A DNA stretch of 53,547 nucleotides. It comes from Moraxellaceae bacterium. GTDB lineage: Bacteria > Pseudomonadota > Gammaproteobacteria > Burkholderiales > Rhodocyclaceae. A program made the position numbers and the translations under genes. Below the pieces are notes generated by a model, which was not told the origin of the DNA, ran no database searches, and saw nothing but the letters and a program-made list of their open reading frames with translations. Position 1 is the first letter of the stretch. Each line of letters starts with the position of its first letter. Positions 17,243-24,998 of the stretch are shown here, piece by piece. The DNA lies in NCBI GenBank assembly GCA_031119205.1, contig JAVHYF010000032.1, positions 1 through 53,547 of the forward strand. The letters are read 5' to 3'.

Positions 17243-18226
17243 ATGAGCCTTGCCAGCAGCCTGCCTGTCATTTCCAGCAACGTCCCCGAAGCTGCACGCG
17301 TGCAGACGCTGACGCTCTTCATGGGCATCGGTGCGGTGCTGCTGTTCGCCAGCGTGGTGGGCTGGTTGTTGCGCTGGCGGCTGGGTGCAGGCAACGCGGT
17401 GGTCGCCAACCTCAATGCGCGCATCAACGCCTGGTGGGTGATGGTGGCGGTGATCGGGTTGGCCCTGCTCGGCGGGCGCACCGGCGTGGTCGTGCTGTTC
17501 GGCCTGGTGTCCTTCTTCGCGTTGCGCGAGTTCCTGACCCTGACGCACACCCGGCGCGGTGACCACCTCGCGCTGCTGGCCTGCTTCTTCCTGTTCCTGC
17601 CGCTGCAGTACCTGTTCATCTGGCACGACTGGTACGGCATGTTCTCGATCTTCGTGCCGGTGTATGCCTTCCTGCTGATGCCCTTCCTGTCCTGCCTCGG
17701 CAGTGACACGACGAACTTCCTGGCGCGCGCGACGCAGACTCAGTGGGGCCTGATGATCTGCGTGTATGCCATCTCGCATGTGCCGGCTCTGCTGGCCTTG
17801 CAGATCGTCGGCTTCGAGGATCGCAACCTGCTGCTGATCGTGTTCCTGATCCTCGTCGTGCAGTCCAGCGACGTGCTGCAGTACGTGTGGGGCAAGCTCT
17901 TCGGCCGCCACAAGATCGCGCCCAACGTGTCGCCGTCCAAGACGGTGGAGGGTTTCATCGGCGGCATCGCCAGCGCGACAGCACTGGGCGCCTCGCTGTG
18001 GTGGATCACGCCCTTCAGCCCGCTGGCTGCCGCCGGCATGGCCTTGCTGATCACGCTGACGGGTTTCGTCGGGGGACTCGTGATGTCCGCGATCAAGCGC
18101 GACCGTGGCGTCAAGGACTGGGGCCACATGATCGAAGGGCACGGCGGCATGCTCGACCGCCTCGACTCGGTGTGCTTCTCGGCACCGGTGTTCTTCCACG
18201 CGGTGCGTTACTTCTACGTGAGCTGA
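17243..18226 (+). CDS. ynbB: Phosphatidate cytidylyltransferase (CdsA family, YnbB-like)
   Basis: A protein of 327 residues with about eight transmembrane helices. The CdsA signature is intact near the C-terminus: SPSKTVEGFIGG (about 230-241), then KRDRGVKDWGHMIEGHGG and MLDRLDS (about 285-310), which hold the metal-binding acidic residues. The reaction is CTP + phosphatidate to CDP-diacylglycerol. Last gene of the operon, two bases after the acyltransferase stop, so its product would supply CDP-lipid to the phosphatidyltransferase encoded first. From memory, E. coli YnbB is a CdsA paralogue reported to be linked to glycolipid biosynthesis. Convergent with the AraC gene 16 bases away. This is probably a dedicated paralogue, with the housekeeping cdsA elsewhere. 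Confidence 0.92.
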   Translation: MSLASSLPVISSNVPEAARVQTLTLFMGIGAVLLFASVVGWLLRWRLGAGNAVVANLNARINAWWVMVAVIGLALLGGRTGVVVLFGLVSFFALREFLTLTHTRRGDHLALLACFFLFLPLQYLFIWHDWYGMFSIFVPVYAFLLMPFLSCLGSDTTNFLARATQTQWGLMICVYAISHVPALLALQIVGFEDRNLLLIVFLILVVQSSDVLQYVWGKLFGRHKIAPNVSPSKTVEGFIGGIASATALGASLWWITPFSPLAAAGMALLITLTGFVGGLVMSAIKRDRGVKDWGHMIEGHGGMLDRLDSVCFSAPVFFHAVRYFYVS

Positions 18227-18241
18227 GGCCTCAGGGCTTCC

Positions 18242-19216
18242 TCAGGCCGGAAGCGCTGGTCCGCGTGAGTCGCCACTGCGCCATTTGCCCGGCGTGATGC
18301 CGAACTCTTTCTTGAAGGCACGACAGAACGCAGCCTCGGATTCATAACCGATGGCTTCCGCGATGCGGCCCAGCGGCTGACGGCCGCCGCGCAGCAGGCG
18401 GGCGGCCTTGGCCATGCGCCAGCGGATCAGGTACTGGATGGGTGGCGTTCCCACCAGTTCGTTGAAGCGCTGGGCCAGCACGCTGCGCGAGCTGTGCACC
18501 GCTTCGGCCAGCGCGTCCACCGACCAGTCGCGTGCCGGGTCCGCGTGCATCAGCGCAAGGCATTTCCCGACATGCGGATCGCGCAGGCCGGCCAGCCAGC
18601 CGCGATCGTTGTCCGGCAGGTGGTCGATGTAGCTGCGCAGGCTTTCCACGAACAGCGCCTCCGCGACACGCGTTGCAACGGCGGAAGTGCCGGGGGCCTC
18701 GACGGCGCTCTCGGCGGTGACGTAACTGATCGAGTGACGCAGCCATTCGCCTGCGGCCTGGCGCGAGAAGGACGAGACGAAGACGTTGGGCAGGCTCTTG
18801 AGGATGGGGTGGGGGATGTCATCCTCGTAGGCAAACCAGCCGCAGACCACGCGGGTGAGGTCGCCACCACCGCCGTAGCGCACGGTGCGCATGTTGGGTG
18901 ACACCACCTTGATCAGGTCATTGGTGCTGACCGGCGCATGTTGCAGGCCACTGCCGATGATGTGCGAGTGGCCGTATGGAAACACCACCGTATCGCCGGC
19001 CTGCAGCGCCAGCCTCTGGCCGTCTTCCAGTTCGACCCAGCATCGTCCTTCCAGCACGGTGTGGCACAGCGCGAAGCCGGGGGTTTCAAGCCGGAGTATC
19101 TGCACCAGCTCGCCGGCTGTTTCGACCTCCACGCACCATGGTTCTTCGAACTCGCCGTTGAAGAAAAGTGCGCCTTGCAGGCGGATGGCCTGCAGCACGT
19201 CCGAAAGTACATCCAC
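18242..19216 (-). CDS. AraC family regulator with cupin-type sensor domain
   Basis: A protein of 324 residues. The N-terminal two thirds resemble the AraC_binding (cupin_6) domain, with LALQAGDTVVFPYGHSH near residues 70-86. The C-terminal 100 residues hold two helix-turn-helix motifs: WSVDALAEAVHSSRSVLAQRF, and the signature IAEAIGYESEAAFCRAFKK with FGITPGKWR. Translation starts at a GTG (19216) after GGAGGG. It is divergent from the methyltransferase gene (19368) across 152 bases, the usual place for control of a target and of itself. Related regulators respond to small organic molecules or oxidants; the ligand here is unknown. Confidence 0.92.
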   Translation of the reverse strand: MDVLSDVLQAIRLQGALFFNGEFEEPWCVEVETAGELVQILRLETPGFALCHTVLEGRCWVELEDGQRLALQAGDTVVFPYGHSHIIGSGLQHAPVSTNDLIKVVSPNMRTVRYGGGGDLTRVVCGWFAYEDDIPHPILKSLPNVFVSSFSRQAAGEWLRHSISYVTAESAVEAPGTSAVATRVAEALFVESLRSYIDHLPDNDRGWLAGLRDPHVGKCLALMHADPARDWSVDALAEAVHSSRSVLAQRFNELVGTPPIQYLIRWRMAKAARLLRGGRQPLGRIAEAIGYESEAAFCRAFKKEFGITPGKWRSGDSRGPALPA

Positions 19217-19367
19217 CCTTTTGTCCCTCCGTTGCCGGCGTTCCGGTCAATAAGTCCGGACGACGCGACAAGAACGTGACTCCTGCCCTCGGCACCATGG
19301 CGCCGCGCTGCAGACGGCATGTCGCCGCTTGCGAGGCACCACTTCGAAAAGCCAGGAGTCACCAGAA

Positions 19368-20225
19368 ATGAGTACTGCCGTTATCGCCCAACCCACGACG
19401 AATTCCGTTCCCAACCCGAACCCCAACCAGGCACTGTGGGAGAAGGGTGACTTCACCCGTCTCGCGCAGACCATGCGGCGCAGCGGCGAAGACGTCGTTG
19501 CCTCGCTGAACGTCGAACCCCACTTCAATACGCTGGACGTCGGCTGCGGCGACGGCACCACCGCGTTGCCGCTCGCCTATCGAGCCGCCCGCGTGCGCGG
19601 CGTGGACATCGCCCGCAATCTTGTCGATGCCGGCAACCGTCGCTTCGCTGCCGCAGGGCTTGCCAATGGCAGCATCCAGCAGGGTGACGCCTGCGATCTG
19701 GCGGGCGTACCGGACGAGAGTTGCGACCTGGTGCTCAGCATGTTCGGCGCGATGTTCGCACCGCGGCCGGTGGATGTCGCCCGGTCATTGGTACGGGTGA
19801 CGAAGGCCGGTGGCCGCATCGTCATGGGCAACTGGATTCCGGGTGACCCGACGCTGGTCGCGCAGATCCTGCGCATCAGCGCCCAGTATGCGCCGCCGCC
19901 GGCCGGCTTCATCAGCCCCATCCTGTGGGGTGTGCCGGACGAGGTGGTGGCCCGTTTCGGCGAGGCCGGCATCCCTGCCGACCGCGTCGAAACCCGTCGC
20001 GATACTTACCGTTTCGAGTTCGCCGGCTCGCCGGCAGGCTTCCTCGCCGTGTTCCGCGACTACTACGGACCGACCATGAACGCCTACGCCGCTGCGCAGG
20101 CCGCCGGCAAGGTGGATGACCTGCACCGCGAACTGACGGCACTGTTCGCCGCGCAGAACCGCAGCACCGACCCGGCGCTGTCGGTGTTCGATGCCACCTT
20201 CCTGCGGGTTACCGTGAGGGTGTGA
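19368..20225 (+). CDS. Class I SAM-dependent methyltransferase
   Basis: A protein of 285 residues. Motif I is LDVGCGDGTTALPLA near residues 51-65, followed by VRGVDIARNLVD (motif II, with acidic Asp) and DESCDLVLSMFGAMFAPRP (motif IV). This is the UbiE/Methyltransf_11 type, acting on small molecules in the cytoplasm. AGGAG stands ten bases before the ATG. The divergent AraC gene upstream is its likely regulator. Its last 17 bases overlap the 3' end of the convergent gene at 20209. The substrate cannot be predicted; a role in modifying a toxic compound is suggested only by the regulator pairing. Confidence 0.88.
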   Translation: MSTAVIAQPTTNSVPNPNPNQALWEKGDFTRLAQTMRRSGEDVVASLNVEPHFNTLDVGCGDGTTALPLAYRAARVRGVDIARNLVDAGNRRFAAAGLANGSIQQGDACDLAGVPDESCDLVLSMFGAMFAPRPVDVARSLVRVTKAGGRIVMGNWIPGDPTLVAQILRISAQYAPPPAGFISPILWGVPDEVVARFGEAGIPADRVETRRDTYRFEFAGSPAGFLAVFRDYYGPTMNAYAAAQAAGKVDDLHRELTALFAAQNRSTDPALSVFDATFLRVTVRV

Positions 20226-20892
20226 GTCCTGCGCGGGCCGGCTGTTGCTGCAGCGGATTGCGGCGCAGCGCGGCCCGTTGCCACAGGGCGAGCAGCAGGA
20301 CCGGTAGCAACAGGCTGAGCGTGGACGGGATGGGTACGAGCTGGGTGCTGCCGCCGGGGCCGCGCGGCTGGATACCCGGTGCGTTGTCGATGGCGCCGGT
20401 GGAGGAATTCGCGCTCAGCGCGCGCGAAGCCTGGCCGAGGAAGTCCAGCAGGCCCTCGTCCGCGAACAGGGCCGCATCGAAGCTGTAGCTCAGGTGGTCG
20501 CTGAAGTAGCTGACTGCTGTGGTTGCCAGTGGCGTGGCGAGGTCAGACCCGGCGAAGAGGTAGGCGGTGCCGGTGTTACCGAGGAAGCCCTGGTGGGCGA
20601 TGCGTTCGAAACCCCAACCGAGGTAGAGACTACCGGTCGCTACGTTCTGGTCGGTATCCAGTCCGAACGTAGACCGGGTGACTGCCGGATCCCAGGCGCC
20701 GTGGAAGTACATCGTGAAGGTGAACTGGCTGGCGTTGGCCGTCACCGTGACGGAGGCGATGTCTGGCGGGCCGCCTGCCCAGGCATCGCCGGCGGGGTCG
20801 ATGACCGTACCGCTGTAAGTCGGTGCGGCATGGGCGTCGATACGCGCGCCCAGTAACAGCAGGACAGCAAGGAAACAGAAGCGGCTCAGCAT
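20209..20892 (-). CDS. Exported protein with PEP-CTERM-like C-terminal signal
   Basis: A protein of 227 residues. The signal peptide runs to about residue 23 (ending DAHAA). The middle, with YSGTVIDPAGDAW, TVTANASQFTFTMYF and GLDTDQNVATG, looks like a beta-rich extracellular domain. Near the C-terminus, VPIPSTLSLLLPVLLLALW is followed by Arg-rich residues. This is the layout of a PEP-CTERM sorting tripartite tail (Val-Pro-x-Pro, hydrophobic helix, basic cluster), although Glu is replaced by Ile and there is a long tail after it. No exosortase gene is in the window. GGAGAG precedes the ATG at 20892. The gene overlaps the methyltransferase 3' end by 17 bases. Function unknown, probably surface or matrix. 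Confidence 0.72.
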   Translation of the reverse strand: MLSRFCFLAVLLLLGARIDAHAAPTYSGTVIDPAGDAWAGGPPDIASVTVTANASQFTFTMYFHGAWDPAVTRSTFGLDTDQNVATGSLYLGWGFERIAHQGFLGNTGTAYLFAGSDLATPLATTAVSYFSDHLSYSFDAALFADEGLLDFLGQASRALSANSSTGAIDNAPGIQPRGPGGSTQLVPIPSTLSLLLPVLLLALWQRAALRRNPLQQQPARAGLTPSR

Positions 20893-21121
20893 GATGTTCT
20901 CTCCCCGGGGTGAACAAGCGACGTGCATCGTGGGTTGGCATGACAGCCGCGCATCCGGCGCATGTCGGTGTATGTCGGTGCATCACGCAAGTTCGGTGCC
21001 GTTGCTGCGACAGGCCGGTGCAGCCTTGATCCGCGCCGTTCCCGCCGGGACCCGTGGCGCAGCCCTGTCAAACAGGCCGACACCATGGGCGGGTCAGTTC
21101 ATGGGTGAGCCATTCCTCGAT

Positions 21122-22105
21122 TCAGCCGGCCAGCGCCGTCACGCGGGGTGGCACCGGGATATTGCCGGCGTAACGGCGCAGGAAGCCTGCGAAGTCCAGC
21201 AGGTCCGGGTGCAGCGCCCGGGTGGCCGTTACATCGCGCGCGGCGCGGAACTCCAGATTGAAATCGCGCTTGTAGGCGAACATGTTGGCAAGGTCGTCCG
21301 CACCCGGAAAACCGAGTGCGGCATAGTCGGCGCGGGAAGGTGAGCTGTGTGTCACCGGTTCCGGCAGCACCCGCGACAGGGCGGCAGCCATCTGCGCACC
21401 GGTCAGGTGTTCGCCGGCGATGCCAACCGAGCGGCCGATCCACGATCCGCCCTGTTGGAAGATCGCGGCGGCACAGGCGCCGATGTCTTCGGCAGCGATG
21501 CCGGGCAGCGGGGCGTCATCCATCGGCAGCGTGAACACCAGCTCGCCGTCCGCATTGCGCTGCGGGCCGAGGCCGAAATGGATCAGGTTGTCCCAGTAGA
21601 ACGAGGTGTGCAGGAAGGTGGTCGGCACGCCGGCCTCGCGGAACAGGCCGTTGGCTTCACCCTTGGCATCGAAGTGCGGCACCTTGTAGCGCTCCATCAA
21701 CGTCGGCAGGCGCGGGTCGGCGAGCGGAACGCGCAGGCGGGTGTCTTCGAGGGTGGACCACACGAGGTGCGCCACGCCACTTACGCGCGCGGCGGCAGCG
21801 ATGTGGCCGGCCTGGGCCAGTTCGCGCTGCGGCGAGAAGTGCTCCCAGAAATTGGTCAGCGCGAACACGCCATGGCTGCCGCGGAAGGCGCGTTCCAGCG
21901 AGGCGCGGTCGTCGCTGTCGGCAGCCACCACCTCGCAGCCGGCTGCAGCGAGTGCGCGCGCGGCGGGGCTGTCGGGCTTGCGGGTGAGCGCACGCACGGC
22001 GAAGCGGCGGGCGGGGTCGTCCAGCAGCGCGCGGACAAGGCCGCCGCCTTGCGCGCCGGTGGCGCCGATGACCGAGATGACGGGGCGGGACGAGGCTTGC
22101 GACAT
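21122..22105 (-). CDS. NmrA-like NAD(P)-binding protein
   Basis: A protein of 327 residues of the atypical short-chain dehydrogenase (NmrA/HSCARG) family. The nucleotide-binding loop is VIGATGAQGGGLVRALL (GxxGxxG, about residues 11-27), followed by VRALTRKPDSP. The segment HLVWSTLEDT replaces the catalytic Tyr-x3-Lys region. Such proteins sense NADPH/NADP or act as quinone or NADPH reductases. The ATG at 22105 is chosen because GGAG lies about eight bases upstream; a start ten codons earlier lacks one. Divergent from the FMN-protein operon (22270) across a 164-base region holding an inverted repeat (22191-22220), suggesting shared control. Confidence 0.88.
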   Translation of the reverse strand: MSQASSRPVISVIGATGAQGGGLVRALLDDPARRFAVRALTRKPDSPAARALAAAGCEVVAADSDDRASLERAFRGSHGVFALTNFWEHFSPQRELAQAGHIAAAARVSGVAHLVWSTLEDTRLRVPLADPRLPTLMERYKVPHFDAKGEANGLFREAGVPTTFLHTSFYWDNLIHFGLGPQRNADGELVFTLPMDDAPLPGIAAEDIGACAAAIFQQGGSWIGRSVGIAGEHLTGAQMAAALSRVLPEPVTHSSPSRADYAALGFPGADDLANMFAYKRDFNLEFRAARDVTATRALHPDLLDFAGFLRRYAGNIPVPPRVTALAG

Positions 22106-22190
22106 GAGTGTTCTCCAGGACTGGGCCATCGACACGACGGCGGGTGACCGGGAGAATAGGGACGCGCGGAAAGCGGCGTTCCTAACTATT

Positions 22191-22220
22191 GCTTAGGGCT
22201 TTGCTAAAAGAACGCTAAGC
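22191..22220. promoter_or_regulatory. Inverted repeat between the NmrA and FMN-protein genes
   Basis: GCTTAG (22191-22196) and CTAAGC (22215-22220) form an inverted repeat with an 18-base spacer in an unusually AT-rich patch of the divergent intergenic region. Position and symmetry fit an operator. The regulator is unknown. Confidence 0.45.
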
Positions 22221-22269
22221 GCCCTCCGCGCCATGCCCTGCATTTCTGTTCCCAGCCGAGACAACAGTC

Positions 22270-22749
22270 GTGCCCAGCCTCAGTCCCGACCAGATCGCCT
22301 TCTTTTCTGCCGGCATCGCGCACCAGATCGGCAGCGTGACGCCTGAGGGGCGGCCCTGTCTCGTGCGCGGGCTGGCGGCGGACATCGAGGATGATGGTCG
22401 CGTGGTCGTGCTGCTGTCCGGTGCATCCGGCTTCGAGGTGCTGGAGGCGATCCGCGCCACCCGCTGGATCGCGCTGAACATGACGTCGCCCGCCACCTAC
22501 CGCTCGATGATGCTGAAGGGCAGCGATGCGGTGGCCGCAGCGGCCGGCGCGTCCTTCCGCGGCCTGCTGGAAACGCGGCACGCTGCCTTCCGCACCAACC
22601 TCATTCCGCTGGGCTTCACGCTGGAGTACACCAGCAGCTGGTACAGCCTGCCGGACGAGGACATCGTGGCGATCCGCTTCACGCCGACCCTGGCCTGGAA
22701 CCAGACGCCCGGTCCGGGCGCCGGCCAGGCCCTGCCGCTGGGAGGCTGA
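22270..22749 (+). CDS. Pyridoxamine 5'-phosphate oxidase-like FMN split-barrel protein
   Basis: A protein of 159 residues starting at GTG 22270. It looks like a small FMN-binding split-barrel domain: IAHQIGSVTPEGRPCLVRGL forms the first strands, RVVVLLSGASGFEVLEAI the flavin-phosphate region, and RWIALNMTSPATYRSMMLKG the next strands. Family members reduce or oxidise varied small molecules or simply bind flavin. The next gene begins one base after its stop, and that protein also starts with a split barrel, so the two probably work together. Divergent from the NmrA gene. No catalytic assignment is possible. Confidence 0.78.
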   Translation: MPSLSPDQIAFFSAGIAHQIGSVTPEGRPCLVRGLAADIEDDGRVVVLLSGASGFEVLEAIRATRWIALNMTSPATYRSMMLKGSDAVAAAAGASFRGLLETRHAAFRTNLIPLGFTLEYTSSWYSLPDEDIVAIRFTPTLAWNQTPGPGAGQALPLGG

Positions 22750-22750
22750 G

Positions 22751-24103
22751 ATGGCCGACTCTGCCCTGACACTCTTCGGCGTCCGCCGCATGCTGGAAGG
22801 CGTGGTGCCGCCCACCATGGTCAGCGTGGGGGAGGACGGCACGCCGCACACCAACTACCTGTCGCTGGCCGAGTACGTGGACGCCGAGCACCTCGCGCTG
22901 TCCTTCCAGTTCTTCAACCAGTCGCGCAAGAACGTGCTGGCCACGCGCCGCATCGCGCTGTCGCTGGACGACCCCTATACCGGCGCGGGCGTGGTGCTGC
23001 AGGCCGAGTACGTGCGCACCGAAACCAGCGGCCCGGTGTTCGAACGCCTGCGCGCCAAGCTGGCCGGCGTGGCCTCGCACTCCGGCATGGAGGCCGTGTT
23101 CGTGCTGCGCGGGGCGGATGTCTTCCGCGTGCTGGAGATGCGCTACGTGCCGGGCCGCAAGGAGCTGCCGGCCGCACTGCCGCGCTGCGATCTCGCAGCT
23201 GGCGCACGCGCGGTGTCGGAAAGCCTGGCAGCCTGTGGTGACCTCGGTGATCTGGTCGACGCCATGATGTGCGGACTGGCCGAGCAGTTGCGCATCGAGC
23301 ACGCCATGCTGTGGATGCTGGAGCCCAGTTGCGAGGCCATGACCCTGCTGGCCAGCCATGGCTACCCGGAGCGCGCGACAGGGGCCGAACTCCCGCTTGG
23401 CGATGGCCTGGCCGGCATCGCTGCGCGCGAAGGCGTGCCGGTGCGCATCGGTCACATCGCGCAAATGCGCATCTACGGCCGTGCGGTACGCGAGCGCGCC
23501 AGCCAGCTCGGCCTGGACCCGCTGTGCAATGCCGAAATTCCGCTGCCCGGCCTGGCCGAGCCACGTAGCCAGATGGCCGTACCGCTACGCGCGATGGGCC
23601 GCGTCATCGGTGTGCTGTTCGTGGAGAGCGAGCACAACCAGTTTTTCGGCTACGACGACGAGGACGCGCTGATGCTGCTGTGTGGCCAGTTCGCCATGTC
23701 GCTGGACCGCCTGCGCGCCATCGGCGAGGCGGAGGCCGAAGTGCCCGCGCCGGTCGTGCCTGCACAGTCCGGTCAGGCGCTGCGCGTGCGCCGCTTCAGT
23801 CAGGACAACAGCATCTTCCTGAACGACGACTACCTCATCAAGGGTGTGGCCGGCGCCATTTTCTGGAAGCTGGTACGCGACTACACGCGCGAGCAGCGCA
23901 GCGAGTTCACCACCCGCGAGCTGCGCCTGGCCGGCACCGAACTGCGCCTGCCCGACCTGCAGGACAACCTCGACGTGCGCCTGTTGCTGCTGCAGCGCCG
24001 GCTCGCCGAGCGCGACGCGCCGGTGCGCATCGAGAAGACCGGTCGTGGCCGTTTCCGCCTGTGCGTGGCCTGCAGCCTGCAACTCATCGACGAGATGCGC
24101 TGA
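22751..24103 (+). CDS. FMN split-barrel, GAF and C-terminal (possibly DNA-binding) fusion protein
   Basis: A protein of 450 residues. Residues about 1-140 are a PNPOx-type split barrel (MVSVGEDGTPHTNYLSLAEY, then FQFFNQSRKNVLATRRIAL). Residues about 155-330 form a GAF sensor domain (MMCGLAEQLRIEHAMLWML to MAVPLRAMGRVIGVLFVES). Residues about 345-450 form a basic helical domain (FSQDNSIFLNDDYLIKGVAG, FTTRELRLAG, LLLLQRRLAERDAPVRIEK, GRGRFRL) that resembles a winged helix but is unproven. GGAGG lies just before the ATG and within the end of the previous gene, so the pair is coupled. It could be a redox- or flavin-responsive regulator. The architecture is uncommon in my experience. Confidence 0.78.
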   Translation: MADSALTLFGVRRMLEGVVPPTMVSVGEDGTPHTNYLSLAEYVDAEHLALSFQFFNQSRKNVLATRRIALSLDDPYTGAGVVLQAEYVRTETSGPVFERLRAKLAGVASHSGMEAVFVLRGADVFRVLEMRYVPGRKELPAALPRCDLAAGARAVSESLAACGDLGDLVDAMMCGLAEQLRIEHAMLWMLEPSCEAMTLLASHGYPERATGAELPLGDGLAGIAAREGVPVRIGHIAQMRIYGRAVRERASQLGLDPLCNAEIPLPGLAEPRSQMAVPLRAMGRVIGVLFVESEHNQFFGYDDEDALMLLCGQFAMSLDRLRAIGEAEAEVPAPVVPAQSGQALRVRRFSQDNSIFLNDDYLIKGVAGAIFWKLVRDYTREQRSEFTTRELRLAGTELRLPDLQDNLDVRLLLLQRRLAERDAPVRIEKTGRGRFRLCVACSLQLIDEMR

Positions 24104-24107
24104 ACGC

Positions 24108-24137
24108 ACCGGGCGGCTCTTGCAGGAGCCGCCCGGT
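24108..24137 (+). terminator. Strong hairpin between convergent genes
   Basis: ACCGGGCGGCTC (24108-24119) pairs perfectly with GAGCCGCCCGGT (24126-24137) around a six-base loop, five bases after the stop of the GAF gene. There is no T-run, so termination may depend on stem strength alone; it could also serve the convergent gene at 24178. Confidence 0.6.
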
Positions 24138-24177
24138 TGCGGGTCATTGCAACTGGCTACTACGACCTGCTTACGAC

Positions 24178-24852
24178 CTACCTCGTCGCGAAGCAGTACA
24201 CGAAGCCACCGCCACCGGTGGCTGCCAGTGCTTCCGGGCTGCAGCCGCGCGAGGCATGTGACTGCACCCAGGACTTGGCAGGCGGCAGGTCGTTGAGGCC
24301 CTGACGGTCATGGTGTCCCACCATCGCCGAGCCCGTGCTGCTGGATGTCCAGTTGCTGCAGGTCGTGTCGCCGCTGCCGCCGAAGGCCATGCCCATGGAA
24401 TCGGTGCCGGTGAGGATGTCGTGCAGGTTGGGCTTGTCGCCACGACCGTTCACGACATCACCTTTCTCGGTGAGCGCGGTCTGCTTGGTCAGGTTGTTGC
24501 TGCGGTGGAGCTCGTCCACGTTCTTCGCGATCAGCTCGCCCTTGGCGTTGTACCAGGGGCCTTTGCCGATGCGGTCGCGCGCATTCACCGCCTTGGTGCC
24601 GCCACTGGCCTGCGCGCTCAGGTAGGCGCGCCAGGTCTTCTTGCCGGCACCGGCCGCTTCCGCCAGCGACTGGCACAGCTTGTCGGCGCCGGCCAGGCCA
24701 CCGAGATCGCCGCCCTTGCCACCGCTGGTGCTGCTGATGAAGAAGCTCATTGCGTGCTTGTCCGCTGCGTGGGCGGGCATGAAGCCCAGTGCGGACAGGC
24801 CGACAGCACCGCACAGGGCCACGGCGTGCAGGTTCCTCTTGGTGTTCATCAT
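24178..24852 (-). CDS. Exported lectin-like (DUF1554-type) protein
   Basis: A protein of 224 residues with a signal peptide ending near MPAHAA (residue 29). The mature part begins with FFISSTSGGKGGDLGGLAGADKLCQ, followed by KKTWRAYLSA. These segments match DUF1554/endostatin-like lectin domains, in which cysteines and acidic residues form a carbohydrate- or metal-binding site. The C-terminus contains paired cysteines (CSNW, RGCSPEALAAT, VYCFA) likely to form disulfides. AGGAGG stands eight bases before the ATG at 24852. It is monocistronic between convergent and tandem neighbours. The ligand is unknown. Confidence 0.78.
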   Translation of the reverse strand: MMNTKRNLHAVALCGAVGLSALGFMPAHAADKHAMSFFISSTSGGKGGDLGGLAGADKLCQSLAEAAGAGKKTWRAYLSAQASGGTKAVNARDRIGKGPWYNAKGELIAKNVDELHRSNNLTKQTALTEKGDVVNGRGDKPNLHDILTGTDSMGMAFGGSGDTTCSNWTSSSTGSAMVGHHDRQGLNDLPPAKSWVQSHASRGCSPEALAATGGGGFVYCFATR

Positions 24853-24998
24853 TGATGACTCCTCCTGGCTCAGATGGTCTTCATGAGGGACATCGCATGC
24901 GCGCGTAGCCACCGCTCCAATCCAGCGCTGCGCGCTATGCCATGTGTATTCACTATATGTGCCCGCGCGCAGAATGCACGGAGAGATGCAGCGCCAGC

